Shown: positions 1 through 5,005 of the stretch, one piece after another
Position numbering within the stretch: position 1 is the stretch's first letter
How the letters are laid out: each line of letters opens with the position of its first letter
Origin: Comamonadaceae bacterium
Lineage (GTDB): Bacteria > Pseudomonadota > Gammaproteobacteria > Burkholderiales > Burkholderiaceae_C
Reading direction: 5' to 3'
Assembly (NCBI GenBank): GCA_947463845.1
Contig: CANHUM010000057.1
Coordinates: 1 to 8,647, forward strand
DNA length: 8,647 nt
Notes under the pieces: model-generated
Told to the model about the DNA's origin: nothing
Database searches by the model: none
The model's input: only the letters and a program-made list of their open reading frames with translations
Program-made: the position numbers and the translations under genes

Positions 1-1
1 C

Positions 2-721
2 AGCTTTTGCATGTGCCCCGGCGGCACCGTGGTGGCGGCCACCAGCGAGCCGGGCCGCGTGGTCACCAATGGCATGAGCCAGTATTCGCGCAACGAGCGC
101 AACGCCAACGCCGGCATGGTGGTGGCCATCGACCCGCCGGACTACCCACTGGACACCGGCGCCTGGCAAGCCGCTTTTGGCGAACAAGACGGCACGCAAC
201 TGGCGCAAGAGGCTGCGGCCCTGGCCGCACAGCAGCCACCCCAAGCCCACCCGCTGGCCGGTATCGTGCTGCAGCGCCAGCTGGAAACGCGCGCCTTTGA
301 AGTGGGCGGCAGCAACTACGAAGCGCCCGGCCAACTGGTGGGCGACTTTCTGGCGCAGCGCCCCTCCACCACCTGGGGCAGCGTGCAGCCGTCTTACAAA
401 CCCGGCGTGAAGCTGGTCGATCTGGCCGAGGTGTTGCCGGACTACGCCGTGGCCGCCATGCGCGAAGCATTGCCGGTCTTTGGCCGCAAGATCAAAGGCT
501 ACGACATGGCCGATGCGGTGATGACCGGCGTGGAAACGCGCACGTCATCGCCGCTGCGCATCCCGCGTGGCGACGACCACCAAAGCACCAACACCCGAGG
601 CCTCTACCCGGCTGGCGAAGGCGCCAGTTATGCGGGCGGGATTTTGTCGGCGGGGGTGGACGGCATCAAGGTGGCCGAGTCCTTGGCCCTGGCCATGCTG
701 GCCCCTGCATCAGCCCCGTGA
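2..721 (+). CDS. FAD-dependent dehydrogenase (COG2509 type), C-terminal part, 5' end cut by window
   Basis: Codons can be read in phase from base 2, so this is the C-terminal ~239 residues of a longer protein (the family is usually well over 500 residues). The first visible residues, SFCMCPGGTVVAATSEPG, followed by VVTNGMS and a conserved N-A-N motif, are the hallmark of COG2509 'uncharacterised FAD-dependent dehydrogenases'. Near the C-terminus, GLYPAGEGASYAGGILSAG is the conserved glycine-rich segment that contacts FAD in this flavoprotein group. The family is predicted to be a cytoplasmic flavin oxidoreductase, but its physiological substrate is not established and none can be inferred here. 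The TGA stop lies inside the 3' end of the convergent gene that ends at 710, a 12-bp tail-to-tail overlap. The family call is firm. The function is not. Confidence 0.88.
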   Translation, partial: SFCMCPGGTVVAATSEPGRVVTNGMSQYSRNERNANAGMVVAIDPPDYPLDTGAWQAAFGEQDGTQLAQEAAALAAQQPPQAHPLAGIVLQRQLETRAFEVGGSNYEAPGQLVGDFLAQRPSTTWGSVQPSYKPGVKLVDLAEVLPDYAVAAMREALPVFGRKIKGYDMADAVMTGVETRTSSPLRIPRGDDHQSTNTRGLYPAGEGASYAGGILSAGVDGIKVAESLALAMLAPASAP

Positions 722-1429
722 GCCTTGGCCTGGATCATGCCATTGGGTCATTCGGTGACAGCCACAAGCCAAATCTGACAAAACCCCCAGGGCCTTGATC
801 TGAATTTTTGCCAATGCACCCTGGCCCACCTGGGCCACCGCCCCTTGGCGCTCCAACGCATTCCAGGCACTTTGCCATGCATCGGGTGCCCACCCCAGCC
901 CATCACGCCAGGCCACCATGGGGATCTCAAGAGCACGGACGCCGCTGTTGTGCTGGGCCGTGAGCAAGCCACTGGCCAGGCTTTGCGGAGCGCTGTGGTG
1001 CTTGGTGCACAAGGCCATGCGGGCCATCTGGGAAATCAAATGCTGGTCGCTGGCGGCCACCTGCAACCACCACTTGGCCAAGGGCATGTCGACTGCACGC
1101 ACCACCGCCTCGGACACCCGCATGGCATCACCAGGGACGATCACCTCGGCCCGAAAATCGCTGCCCTGTGCCTGACGGGGTGACCAGACACTGTGGCAGC
1201 CCAACAAAGCCAGCCGTGCACCGAGGGGGGCCGAAGACCCACCAGTGGCCGAGCGCAAGGACAAGGCCAACAAGCCTGTTTCAGGAAAGTACAGGTCGTC
1301 ATCGTCCTGACCATTCGGGCTTGGCCAAGGACCGGGCTTGAGCGCCACCCGTTCACAGGCCGCCCCCAACGCTGGTGCAGCCCGTTGCAAGCGCTGCATG
1401 AGTGAATTGGGCGATGGGGGGTGGGTCAC
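710..1429 (-). CDS. Divergent Crp/Fnr-like protein with eroded helix-turn-helix
   Basis: This 239-residue protein has a GTG start, with GAGG about 10 nt upstream on the minus strand. ATG at 1399 is an alternative with no clear ribosome binding site. The Crp/Fnr assignment rests on comparison with the regulator at 2399-3139. Here DDLYFPETGLLALSLRSATG (residues 44-63) parallels THVYFPTTAIVSWQYVLETG there, and CTKHHSAPQSLASGLLTAQ (141-159) parallels CRQHHTLEQQLCRMLLMILE, at matching positions between an effector-like beta domain and the dimer helix. The region that should be the winged helix-turn-helix (about 167-216) still has the register (ALERQGAVAQVGQGALAKIQ) but lacks the basic LGVRRE recognition-helix start of its neighbours. 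It may therefore bind other DNA, bind poorly, or act as a heterodimerising modulator. It is transcribed divergently from the Crp-like gene at 1621, and palindrome 1469-1484 lies 40 bp upstream of its start. That it is a real gene is likely. The Crp-family label is inference from residue patterns. Confidence 0.68.
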   Translation of the reverse strand: MTHPPSPNSLMQRLQRAAPALGAACERVALKPGPWPSPNGQDDDDLYFPETGLLALSLRSATGGSSAPLGARLALLGCHSVWSPRQAQGSDFRAEVIVPGDAMRVSEAVVRAVDMPLAKWWLQVAASDQHLISQMARMALCTKHHSAPQSLASGLLTAQHNSGVRALEIPMVAWRDGLGWAPDAWQSAWNALERQGAVAQVGQGALAKIQIKALGVLSDLACGCHRMTQWHDPGQGSRG

Positions 1430-1468
1430 GGTGTTTCACCCTCATGGATGTTGTTTGCAGCGATTTTA

Positions 1469-1484
1469 TGTTCTCTAGCGAACA
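1469..1484. promoter_or_regulatory. CRP-architecture palindrome, operator copy 1
   Basis: The sequence TGTTCTCTAGCGAACA reads TGTTC-N6-GAACA. It is the core of a 24-bp near-perfect palindrome (1465-1488, 11 of 12 pairs matched). It lies in the divergent region between the Crp-like genes starting at 1429 (-) and 1621 (+). The 5-N6-5 layout is that of a CRP/FNR-superfamily site, with C/G replacing the fifth-position A/T of E. coli CRP. Related copies are at 2319-2334 and 3910-3925. The likely binder is one of the Crp-like proteins encoded beside it, which is inference. Confidence 0.7.
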
Positions 1485-1503
1485 TAAATACAGAGTGAAA
1501 ACG

Positions 1504-1534
1504 TGAGTTACTCAGGATTTACCGAACTTATACT
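1504..1534 (+). promoter_or_regulatory. Candidate promoter elements for the first Crp-like gene
   Basis: Two -10-like elements lie downstream of operator copy 1. TGA followed by GTTACT (1504-1512) resembles an extended -10 and would place the operator centre near -42.5. TATACT (1529-1534) is the better hexamer (5 of 6 to TATAAT) but has no good -35, and it would place the operator near -64.5. It overlaps CGAACTTATA (1523-1532), which resembles the right half of the operator. Which one is used cannot be decided from sequence. Confidence 0.35.
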
Positions 1535-1549
1535 CAGACTCCTGCTTCG

Positions 1550-1624
1550 ATGCCCCCTCAAGCGCACATTCCATCTGTGAACAAACCAGCTCTCGCTCCC
1601 CAACTGCACGGGTGTTTTTTGTGA
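1550..1624 (+). other. Possible 24-codon upstream ORF overlapping the downstream GTG start
   Basis: An ATG at 1550 opens a 24-residue reading frame (MPPQAHIPSVNKPALAPQLH, then GCFL). Its TGA (1622-1624) overlaps the GTG at 1621 as GTGA, the layout of translationally coupled genes. There is no visible Shine-Dalgarno before the ATG. It could be a leader peptide that couples translation into the Crp-like gene, or chance. Confidence 0.22.
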
Positions 1625-2271
1625 ACCTCTCAGACAACGGGCTCATTTCTCATCTGCCCAAGCAGGAGCGATCACTGCTGGTGAACAGCTGCGAGCCCAT
1701 CGATCTGAAAGCGGGACAGTTGCTGGGCCCGCAGGACGGCGTGCCTCTGGTGTATTTTTTGGCGGGTGCCACGGTGGCGTTGATGGTGCACGACGAGCAC
1801 CAAGCGGGTTTGGCCGTTGGCCTGCTTGGGGCGGCCCACGCGGTCGGGCTGGAAAATGTGTTGGACAACAGCCAACCCGAGATCCAGCACCGGGTGCAAA
1901 CCGCAGGCCAGGCCTGGTCCATCCAAGCGCTGACCCTCCAGGCCCTGGCGCTGGATCATCCCGCTATCCTGAGTGCCATTTCTCGCCAGTTGTGGCTGCT
2001 GGTAACGCATGTGGCCACCTTTGCCGCCAGCATCCAGACCCTGGACATTCAGGCCAGGCTGGCCGCCTGGCTGCTGTTGTCGGCACAGACCGCCCAAAAG
2101 ACCACCCTGGAGCTGACGCATGAGCACCTTGCCCACATGCTGGGCGTCAGGCGGGTGAGCATCACGCTGGCTGCAGGACAACTGCGCGAGCAGGGCTTGC
2201 TGAGCTATTCACGCGGGCGGGTTCACCTGCTCGACTTGGCGGGCCTCCAACAAGCCGCCCAACCGCTCTGA
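1621..2271 (+). CDS. Crp/Fnr-family transcriptional regulator (first of tandem pair)
   Basis: A 216-residue protein if translation begins at GTG 1621. An in-frame GTG at 1612 adds three residues. No ATG is available upstream, and GTG 1621 gives the usual short N-terminus before the first helix (LISHLPKQERSLL). An effector-binding-like beta domain (about 25-115) is followed by a long dimer helix and a C-terminal winged helix-turn-helix (about 164-210). The recognition region reads HMLGVRRVSITLAAGQLREQ and the wing reads GLLSYSRGRV. The beta domain shows neither the Cys cluster of Fnr nor an obvious cAMP-binding Arg-Ser motif, so the ligand is unknown. Aligned to E. coli CRP, Arg180 is kept (R178), Glu181 becomes Val179, and Arg185 becomes Leu183, which fits a site differing from TGTGA. 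Operator copy 1 lies 137 bp upstream. It probably acts as a DNA-binding dimer in the cytoplasm. The family is sure; the targets are inferred. Confidence 0.85.
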   Translation: MNLSDNGLISHLPKQERSLLVNSCEPIDLKAGQLLGPQDGVPLVYFLAGATVALMVHDEHQAGLAVGLLGAAHAVGLENVLDNSQPEIQHRVQTAGQAWSIQALTLQALALDHPAILSAISRQLWLLVTHVATFAASIQTLDIQARLAAWLLLSAQTAQKTTLELTHEHLAHMLGVRRVSITLAAGQLREQGLLSYSRGRVHLLDLAGLQQAAQPL

Positions 2272-2314
2272 CGGGCCACCTGACCGGGTGGACGCATGGA
2301 ATTGACCCATTGCG

Positions 2315-2368
2315 TTTATGTGCGATAGCGCACAATATTTAAGTGAAAACCCTGATAAATTCGTTCCA
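2315..2368 (+). promoter_or_regulatory. Operator copy 2 with extended -10, class II-like promoter
   Basis: TGTGCGATAGCGCACA (2319-2334) is a perfect palindrome in its six outer pairs, laid out TGTGC-N6-GCACA and preceded by TTTA. Downstream, TGA followed by TAAATT (2353-2361) forms an extended -10 that predicts a start of transcription near 2368. The palindrome centre (2326.5) is then at -41.5, the standard position for class II activation by CRP/FNR proteins. The segment AGTGAAAAC (2342-2350) between them also occurs at 1494-1502 downstream of operator copy 1. The promoter would drive the Crp-like gene at 2399. Confidence 0.62.
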
Positions 2369-2381
2369 AATATGGAATTTC

Positions 2382-2402
2382 ATGCGAAATTGTCAAAAAT
2401 GA
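2382..2402 (+). other. Possible six-codon leader ORF overlapping ATG 2399
   Basis: ATG at 2382 encodes MRNCQK and stops at TGA 2400-2402, overlapping the ATG at 2399 as ATGA. It echoes the GTGA overlap before the first Crp-like gene. No Shine-Dalgarno is visible. It may be coincidence. Confidence 0.15.
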
Positions 2403-3139
2403 CCACCAGACAAGTCTCCGGTAACTGCCTTTTGGCCGCACTGCCAGCTGCGGTCGAAGCGGACTGGAGACCCCACATGCAAGAAATTTCACTGCCCGAA
2501 GGCCACGTCCTTTGCGGCCCGGCTCAAACCCTGACCCACGTGTACTTTCCAACCACCGCCATCGTGTCCTGGCAGTACGTTCTAGAGACGGGTGACTGCA
2601 CCGAAATCGCCATGGTCGGCCGGGAAGGTCTGGTCGGTCTTTACCTTTTGATGGGTGTCCAATACAGCAACAACCAGGCGGTCGTTCATACAGCAGGCAA
2701 AGCCATTCAGATCAAGCTGGATGTGGTGTTGCGGAGCTTTCGCCGAGTCCAGGACGTACAACGTCAAATCATGCTGTTTGCCCAGGCCATGATCTCGCAA
2801 ATGAGCCAAGGCAATGTGTGCCGACAACACCATACGCTCGAGCAACAATTGTGCCGAATGCTCCTGATGATTCTGGAGCGGCAAGCAGGCGTGAACATTG
2901 ACAAGACCCATGAGTCTTTGGCCCAGTTGCTGGGCGTGCGCCGAGAAGGGGTCAGTCTGGCCGCTGCCAAGCTGATGAAAGAAGGCCTGCTGAGCTATTC
3001 ACGTGGCCGCATCCGGGTTTTGAACCGGGAAGGGCTGATGCAGCACAGCTGCGAGTGCTACCGGCAGTTGCAGCAGCAATACCTGCCGCTATTGAAGTGT
3101 CCGAACTCGGTTGTCAGCACTCAAACCGAGACCATCTGA
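2399..3139 (+). CDS. Crp/Fnr-family transcriptional regulator (second of tandem pair)
   Basis: I place the start at ATG 2399 (246 residues). In-frame ATGs at 2318 and 2372 exist, but 2318 lies inside operator copy 2 and upstream of the predicted transcription start, and 2372 would leave almost no leader. ATG 2399 puts LLAALP at residues 11-16, as is usual in the family. No start has a good Shine-Dalgarno. The effector domain (about 25-125) carries THVYFPTTAIVSWQYVLETG and EIAMVGREGLVG, typical of the Crp-like group common in proteobacteria. A dimer helix follows, then a winged helix-turn-helix (about 167-213) with LGVRREGVSLAAAKLMKEG and wing LLSYSRGRIRVL. CRP Arg180 and Glu181 align with R182 and E183, while Arg185 aligns with L187. 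No Fnr-type Cys cluster is seen. The wing is nearly identical to that of the upstream paralogue, down to shared nucleotides, pointing to duplication. The last 19 bp overlap the convergent gene ending at 3121. Confidence 0.87.
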   Translation: MTTRQVSGNCLLAALPAAVEADWRPHMQEISLPEGHVLCGPAQTLTHVYFPTTAIVSWQYVLETGDCTEIAMVGREGLVGLYLLMGVQYSNNQAVVHTAGKAIQIKLDVVLRSFRRVQDVQRQIMLFAQAMISQMSQGNVCRQHHTLEQQLCRMLLMILERQAGVNIDKTHESLAQLLGVRREGVSLAAAKLMKEGLLSYSRGRIRVLNREGLMQHSCECYRQLQQQYLPLLKCPNSVVSTQTETI

Positions 3140-3765
3140 TTGCGGATCGCGTAGCGGGTCAGGTCTGCTACCTTGTGCAAACCCACTTTGCGCATGATGT
3201 TGCGGCGATGCACCTCGACCGTGCTGGGCGCAATTTGCAGGTTGCGCGCAATCTCCTTGGAAGAAAATCCGTCGGCAATCAAGCGCAACACCTGCTCTTC
3301 ACGATCGCCCAAATGCCCTTTGCCCATGCCCTCGCCTGAGCGGATTTTTCGCACCGACGCCATCATCTCCGAAGCGGCCGTCTGGCAAAGATAAATCCGA
3401 CCTGCAGCCACTGAACGGATGGCCGACAACAACTCGTCGATGCTGCTGGTGGTCGAAACGTAACCCTTGGCGCCCGCATCCAGGATCTCGATGATCGAGT
3501 GACGATCGCTGTCGCCGGAAAAAGCCACCATCGGCGGGCTCGGCGGGTTTTGGGCGATCTTTTGCATCAAAGACAAGTCCTGCTTGTCGTTCGCGTGCAT
3601 GCCGATCAGCAGCACATCGGGCACGGCCTCATGGCACAGCGATTGTGTTGTCTCATCGCTATCGGCCATGCCCACCAGGTTGATGTCCGGATGGGTGCGC
3701 AAGACGGCGGCAATGCCCTCAGAGACGACCTTGTGTTTGGACGACAACAAAACGCGGATAGACAT
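3121..3765 (-). CDS. NarL/FixJ-type regulator with degenerate receiver domain
   Basis: A 214-residue protein starting at ATG 3765, preceded by AGGAG 7 nt upstream, which fixes this start over an upstream TTG at 3789. The N-terminal receiver fold (about 2-118) is kept, including GAKGYV at 98-103. The phosphotransfer residues are not: the acidic pair is replaced by S9 and K10, the phospho-acceptor Asp by G55 (PDVLLIGMH), and the conserved Lys by T105 (GYVSTTSS). The C-terminal LuxR-type HTH (about 152-210) is intact: GDREEQVLRLIADGFSSKEI, then STVEVHRRNIMRKVG. It should therefore bind DNA without aspartyl phosphorylation and may be controlled by expression level, by a ligand or by a protein partner. 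Expression may indeed be controlled, since operator copy 3 sits at -41.5 from a plausible promoter upstream. It overlaps the Crp-like gene ending at 3139 by 19 bp, tail to tail. The fold and family are sure; phosphorylation independence is inferred from the missing residues. Confidence 0.9.
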   Translation of the reverse strand: MSIRVLLSSKHKVVSEGIAAVLRTHPDINLVGMADSDETTQSLCHEAVPDVLLIGMHANDKQDLSLMQKIAQNPPSPPMVAFSGDSDRHSIIEILDAGAKGYVSTTSSIDELLSAIRSVAAGRIYLCQTAASEMMASVRKIRSGEGMGKGHLGDREEQVLRLIADGFSSKEIARNLQIAPSTVEVHRRNIMRKVGLHKVADLTRYAIRNQMVSV

Positions 3766-3776
3766 GGGGATGCTCC

Positions 3777-3792
3777 TTTTTGAAAACAAAAA
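3777..3792 (-). repeat. AT-rich hairpin abutting the Shine-Dalgarno of the degenerate regulator
   Basis: TTTTTG-AAAA-CAAAAA is a perfect 6-bp inverted repeat with a 4-nt loop. It overlaps by one base the AGGAG (3773-3777, minus strand) that serves ATG 3765, and it ends a predicted leader of about 111 nt. A weak hairpin here could tune ribosome access, or simply keep the site open. The regulatory role is speculative. Confidence 0.35.
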
Positions 3793-3875
3793 ATCTGCTC
3801 AAACCATGGGGCAGCGTTGTGCAAAACTCAACACTTGTCAGCATGGGTGTCGAACCTGATCACAAGCACTGCGCC

Positions 3876-3929
3876 CGTATTCAGTGTAGGAAATGGCCAC
3901 TCTTTTGACTGTTCGAAACAGCACATAAG
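3876..3929 (-). promoter_or_regulatory. Operator copy 3 with class II-like promoter for the degenerate NarL-type gene
   Basis: On the minus strand, TGTGCTGTTTCGAACA (3925-3910) has the TGTKC-N6-GMACA layout and is preceded by CTTA, like the other two copies. Downstream, TACACT (3888-3883) is a plausible -10 and predicts +1 at the G opposite 3876. The operator centre (3917.5) then lies at exactly -41.5. No -35 hexamer is apparent, as expected for an activator-dependent promoter. The leader to ATG 3765 would be about 111 nt. Confidence 0.6.
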
Positions 3930-3944
3930 ACAAATCAATGTGTT

Positions 3945-4238
3945 TCAGTGCACACCCGAGCCCGATGGGGGCTTGAGCACCGAGGTGGACCAGGGTTGGG
4001 CTGACTCCAGTTTTTCGGCAATCACCAAGGCATCCTTCAAATGCTCGTGCGCGTTGAAACTGTGGTGTTTGGACAGCTTGGCATGGTGCAAAGCCGCCTT
4101 GAATGCCCCCGCTTCGTGGTGGCGTGCGGCCTCCTTGTTGCGCTGGTAGGCGTGCAGCAACTCCTCGGATGCCTGTTTGTAATGGTCGCTCATGTGTTTC
4201 ACATACGCGGTTTCGATGAGTTTGTTTTCGTCCACCAT
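3945..4238 (-). CDS. Histidine-rich small protein of unknown function
   Basis: A 97-residue protein. ATG 4238 is preceded by a strong AGGAGG four bases upstream, so it is very likely translated. Twelve of 97 residues are His, many in HH or H-x-H pairs (RHHEAGAFKAALHHAKLSKH at 39-58, then H59, H64 and H66). The body is predicted helical with charged faces and no signal peptide or membrane segment. The tail (about 80-97) is Pro/Ser/Gly-rich and probably disordered. The repeated H-H-x-x-A spacing resembles small helical proteins with KHHEAA-type repeats, but I do not recognise a named family. Metal or nucleic-acid binding would fit and is unproven. The gene starts 36 bp after the stop of the response regulator at 4275 and is probably co-transcribed with it. 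Operator copy 3 lies just downstream of its stop. Confidence 0.78.
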   Translation of the reverse strand: MVDENKLIETAYVKHMSDHYKQASEELLHAYQRNKEAARHHEAGAFKAALHHAKLSKHHSFNAHEHLKDALVIAEKLESAQPWSTSVLKPPSGSGVH

Positions 4239-4274
4239 GTGGCCTCCTTTTGGAATGATTGAATGGCATGCGCT

Positions 4275-4910
4275 TCACATGAGGCCGTTGTCCTGCATGT
4301 AGCGCTGCAGTGACATGCGCCCGGGGCAATGCAGTTTTTGGTAAATGTGGTGCAGGTGCAACTTGGCTGTGCCCTCACTGATGAACAACTTGCTGGCGAT
4401 CTTTTTATTGGGCAGGCCCTCGGTCACCATGCGGGCGACGGTCAGTTCCCTGGGCGTGAGCAAGGCAGCGGGCTGCGGCTTCTTTTTTTGCTGATCCAGC
4501 AACACCGACATGGTCTTGAGCGTCAGGTCGCGATCGAGCCACTTTTGTCCCGCATGCACCGCCTCGATACAACGCGCCAACTCTTGCCGGGATTTGTCTT
4601 TGCCCACAAGCCCCGGCACACCCGCATCAATGATGCGCATCACATCGCCAACGGGTGCATCCGTGAACACCACAGGGCGGGTAGAGGCGTGGTGGTGCTG
4701 GACGTCATCCAGGACCGCCCAACCACTTCGGTGCGCCAAGGACACATCCATCACCAACACATCCGGATGGTGTTTTTGCACCGCCGCCAAGGCATCATCG
4801 CCCGTGCTCGCACAGGCCTTGACAACAAATTCGGGGCAAGCCTGCAAGACTTGCGACAAGCCCTCCAACAGCACAGGGTGGGGGTCCGCCAAAACCAGTT
4901 CAATGCTCAT
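4275..4910 (-). CDS. NarL/FixJ-family response regulator
   Basis: A 211-residue protein starting at ATG 4910 (MSIELVLADPHPVLLEGL). An in-frame upstream extension exists but does not look like receiver sequence. Receiver (about 2-118): the first acidic position D9 is kept, with Pro as its partner at 10. The phospho-acceptor is D55 (HPDVLVMDVSL), with T83 (VVFTDA) and K104 (GLVGKDKS) as the switch and active-site residues. The domain is therefore likely phosphorylatable, unlike its neighbour at 3121-3765. The LuxR-type HTH (about 150-200) reads LTPRELTVARMVTEGLPNKK, then SEGTAKLHLHHIYQKLH. No histidine kinase is encoded in the window, so its partner must lie elsewhere. It follows the Lon-like gene with a 127-bp gap holding an inverted repeat and a TTGACA hexamer, so it may have its own promoter. 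It probably forms a transcript with the His-rich gene 36 bp downstream. Confidence 0.93.
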   Translation of the reverse strand: MSIELVLADPHPVLLEGLSQVLQACPEFVVKACASTGDDALAAVQKHHPDVLVMDVSLAHRSGWAVLDDVQHHHASTRPVVFTDAPVGDVMRIIDAGVPGLVGKDKSRQELARCIEAVHAGQKWLDRDLTLKTMSVLLDQQKKKPQPAALLTPRELTVARMVTEGLPNKKIASKLFISEGTAKLHLHHIYQKLHCPGRMSLQRYMQDNGLM

Positions 4911-4956
4911 GAGGTTTTCTTTCTGTAATGCATGTCCACCACGATAACGATGCAAA

Positions 4957-4985
4957 GCAAAAACAGAAATCCTCAAAAATGTCAA
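4957..4985 (-). promoter_or_regulatory. Possible -35 element upstream of the response regulator
   Basis: A perfect TTGACA lies on the minus strand at 4985-4980, 70 bp upstream of ATG 4910. The -10 hexamers at 16-18 bp spacing are poor (TTTTGC or TTTGCT). The inverted repeat at 5006-5029 sits about 20-45 bp upstream of this hexamer, where an activator could bind. Confidence 0.3.
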
Positions 4986-5005
4986 AAGTATTACTTCCAA
5001 ACCAG

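Noticed and set aside
1465..1488. Operator copy 1 as a LexA site of GTTC/GAAC type
   Set aside because: Known GAAC-type LexA sites are GAAC-N4-GTTC or direct GTTC repeats. Here the order is GTTC-N6-GAAC, matching the other CRP-like copies in the window.
2276..2291. CCACC/GGTGG hairpin after the first Crp-like gene as a terminator
   Set aside because: It is a short stem without a T-run, and the next gene's operator begins within 25 bp. Read-through is likely.
3909..3921. CTGTT-CGA-AACAG as a LexA (SOS) box
   Set aside because: Betaproteobacterial/enterobacterial LexA boxes are CTGT-N8-ACAG (16 bp), while this repeat is 13 bp. It is better explained as part of operator copy 3.
3838..4329. Minus-strand 163-codon frame covering the His-rich gene region
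   Set aside because: It is in a different frame from the 97-residue gene that has the AGGAGG and helical composition. It has no recognisable motif, and its 3' end runs through operator copy 3.
4329..4928. Long open frame of 199 codons on the plus strand
   Set aside because: It lies fully antisense to the response regulator at 4275-4910, which has clear receiver and LuxR-HTH motifs. Its translation is low-complexity His/Gln/Arg-rich, typical of a GC-rich shadow frame.
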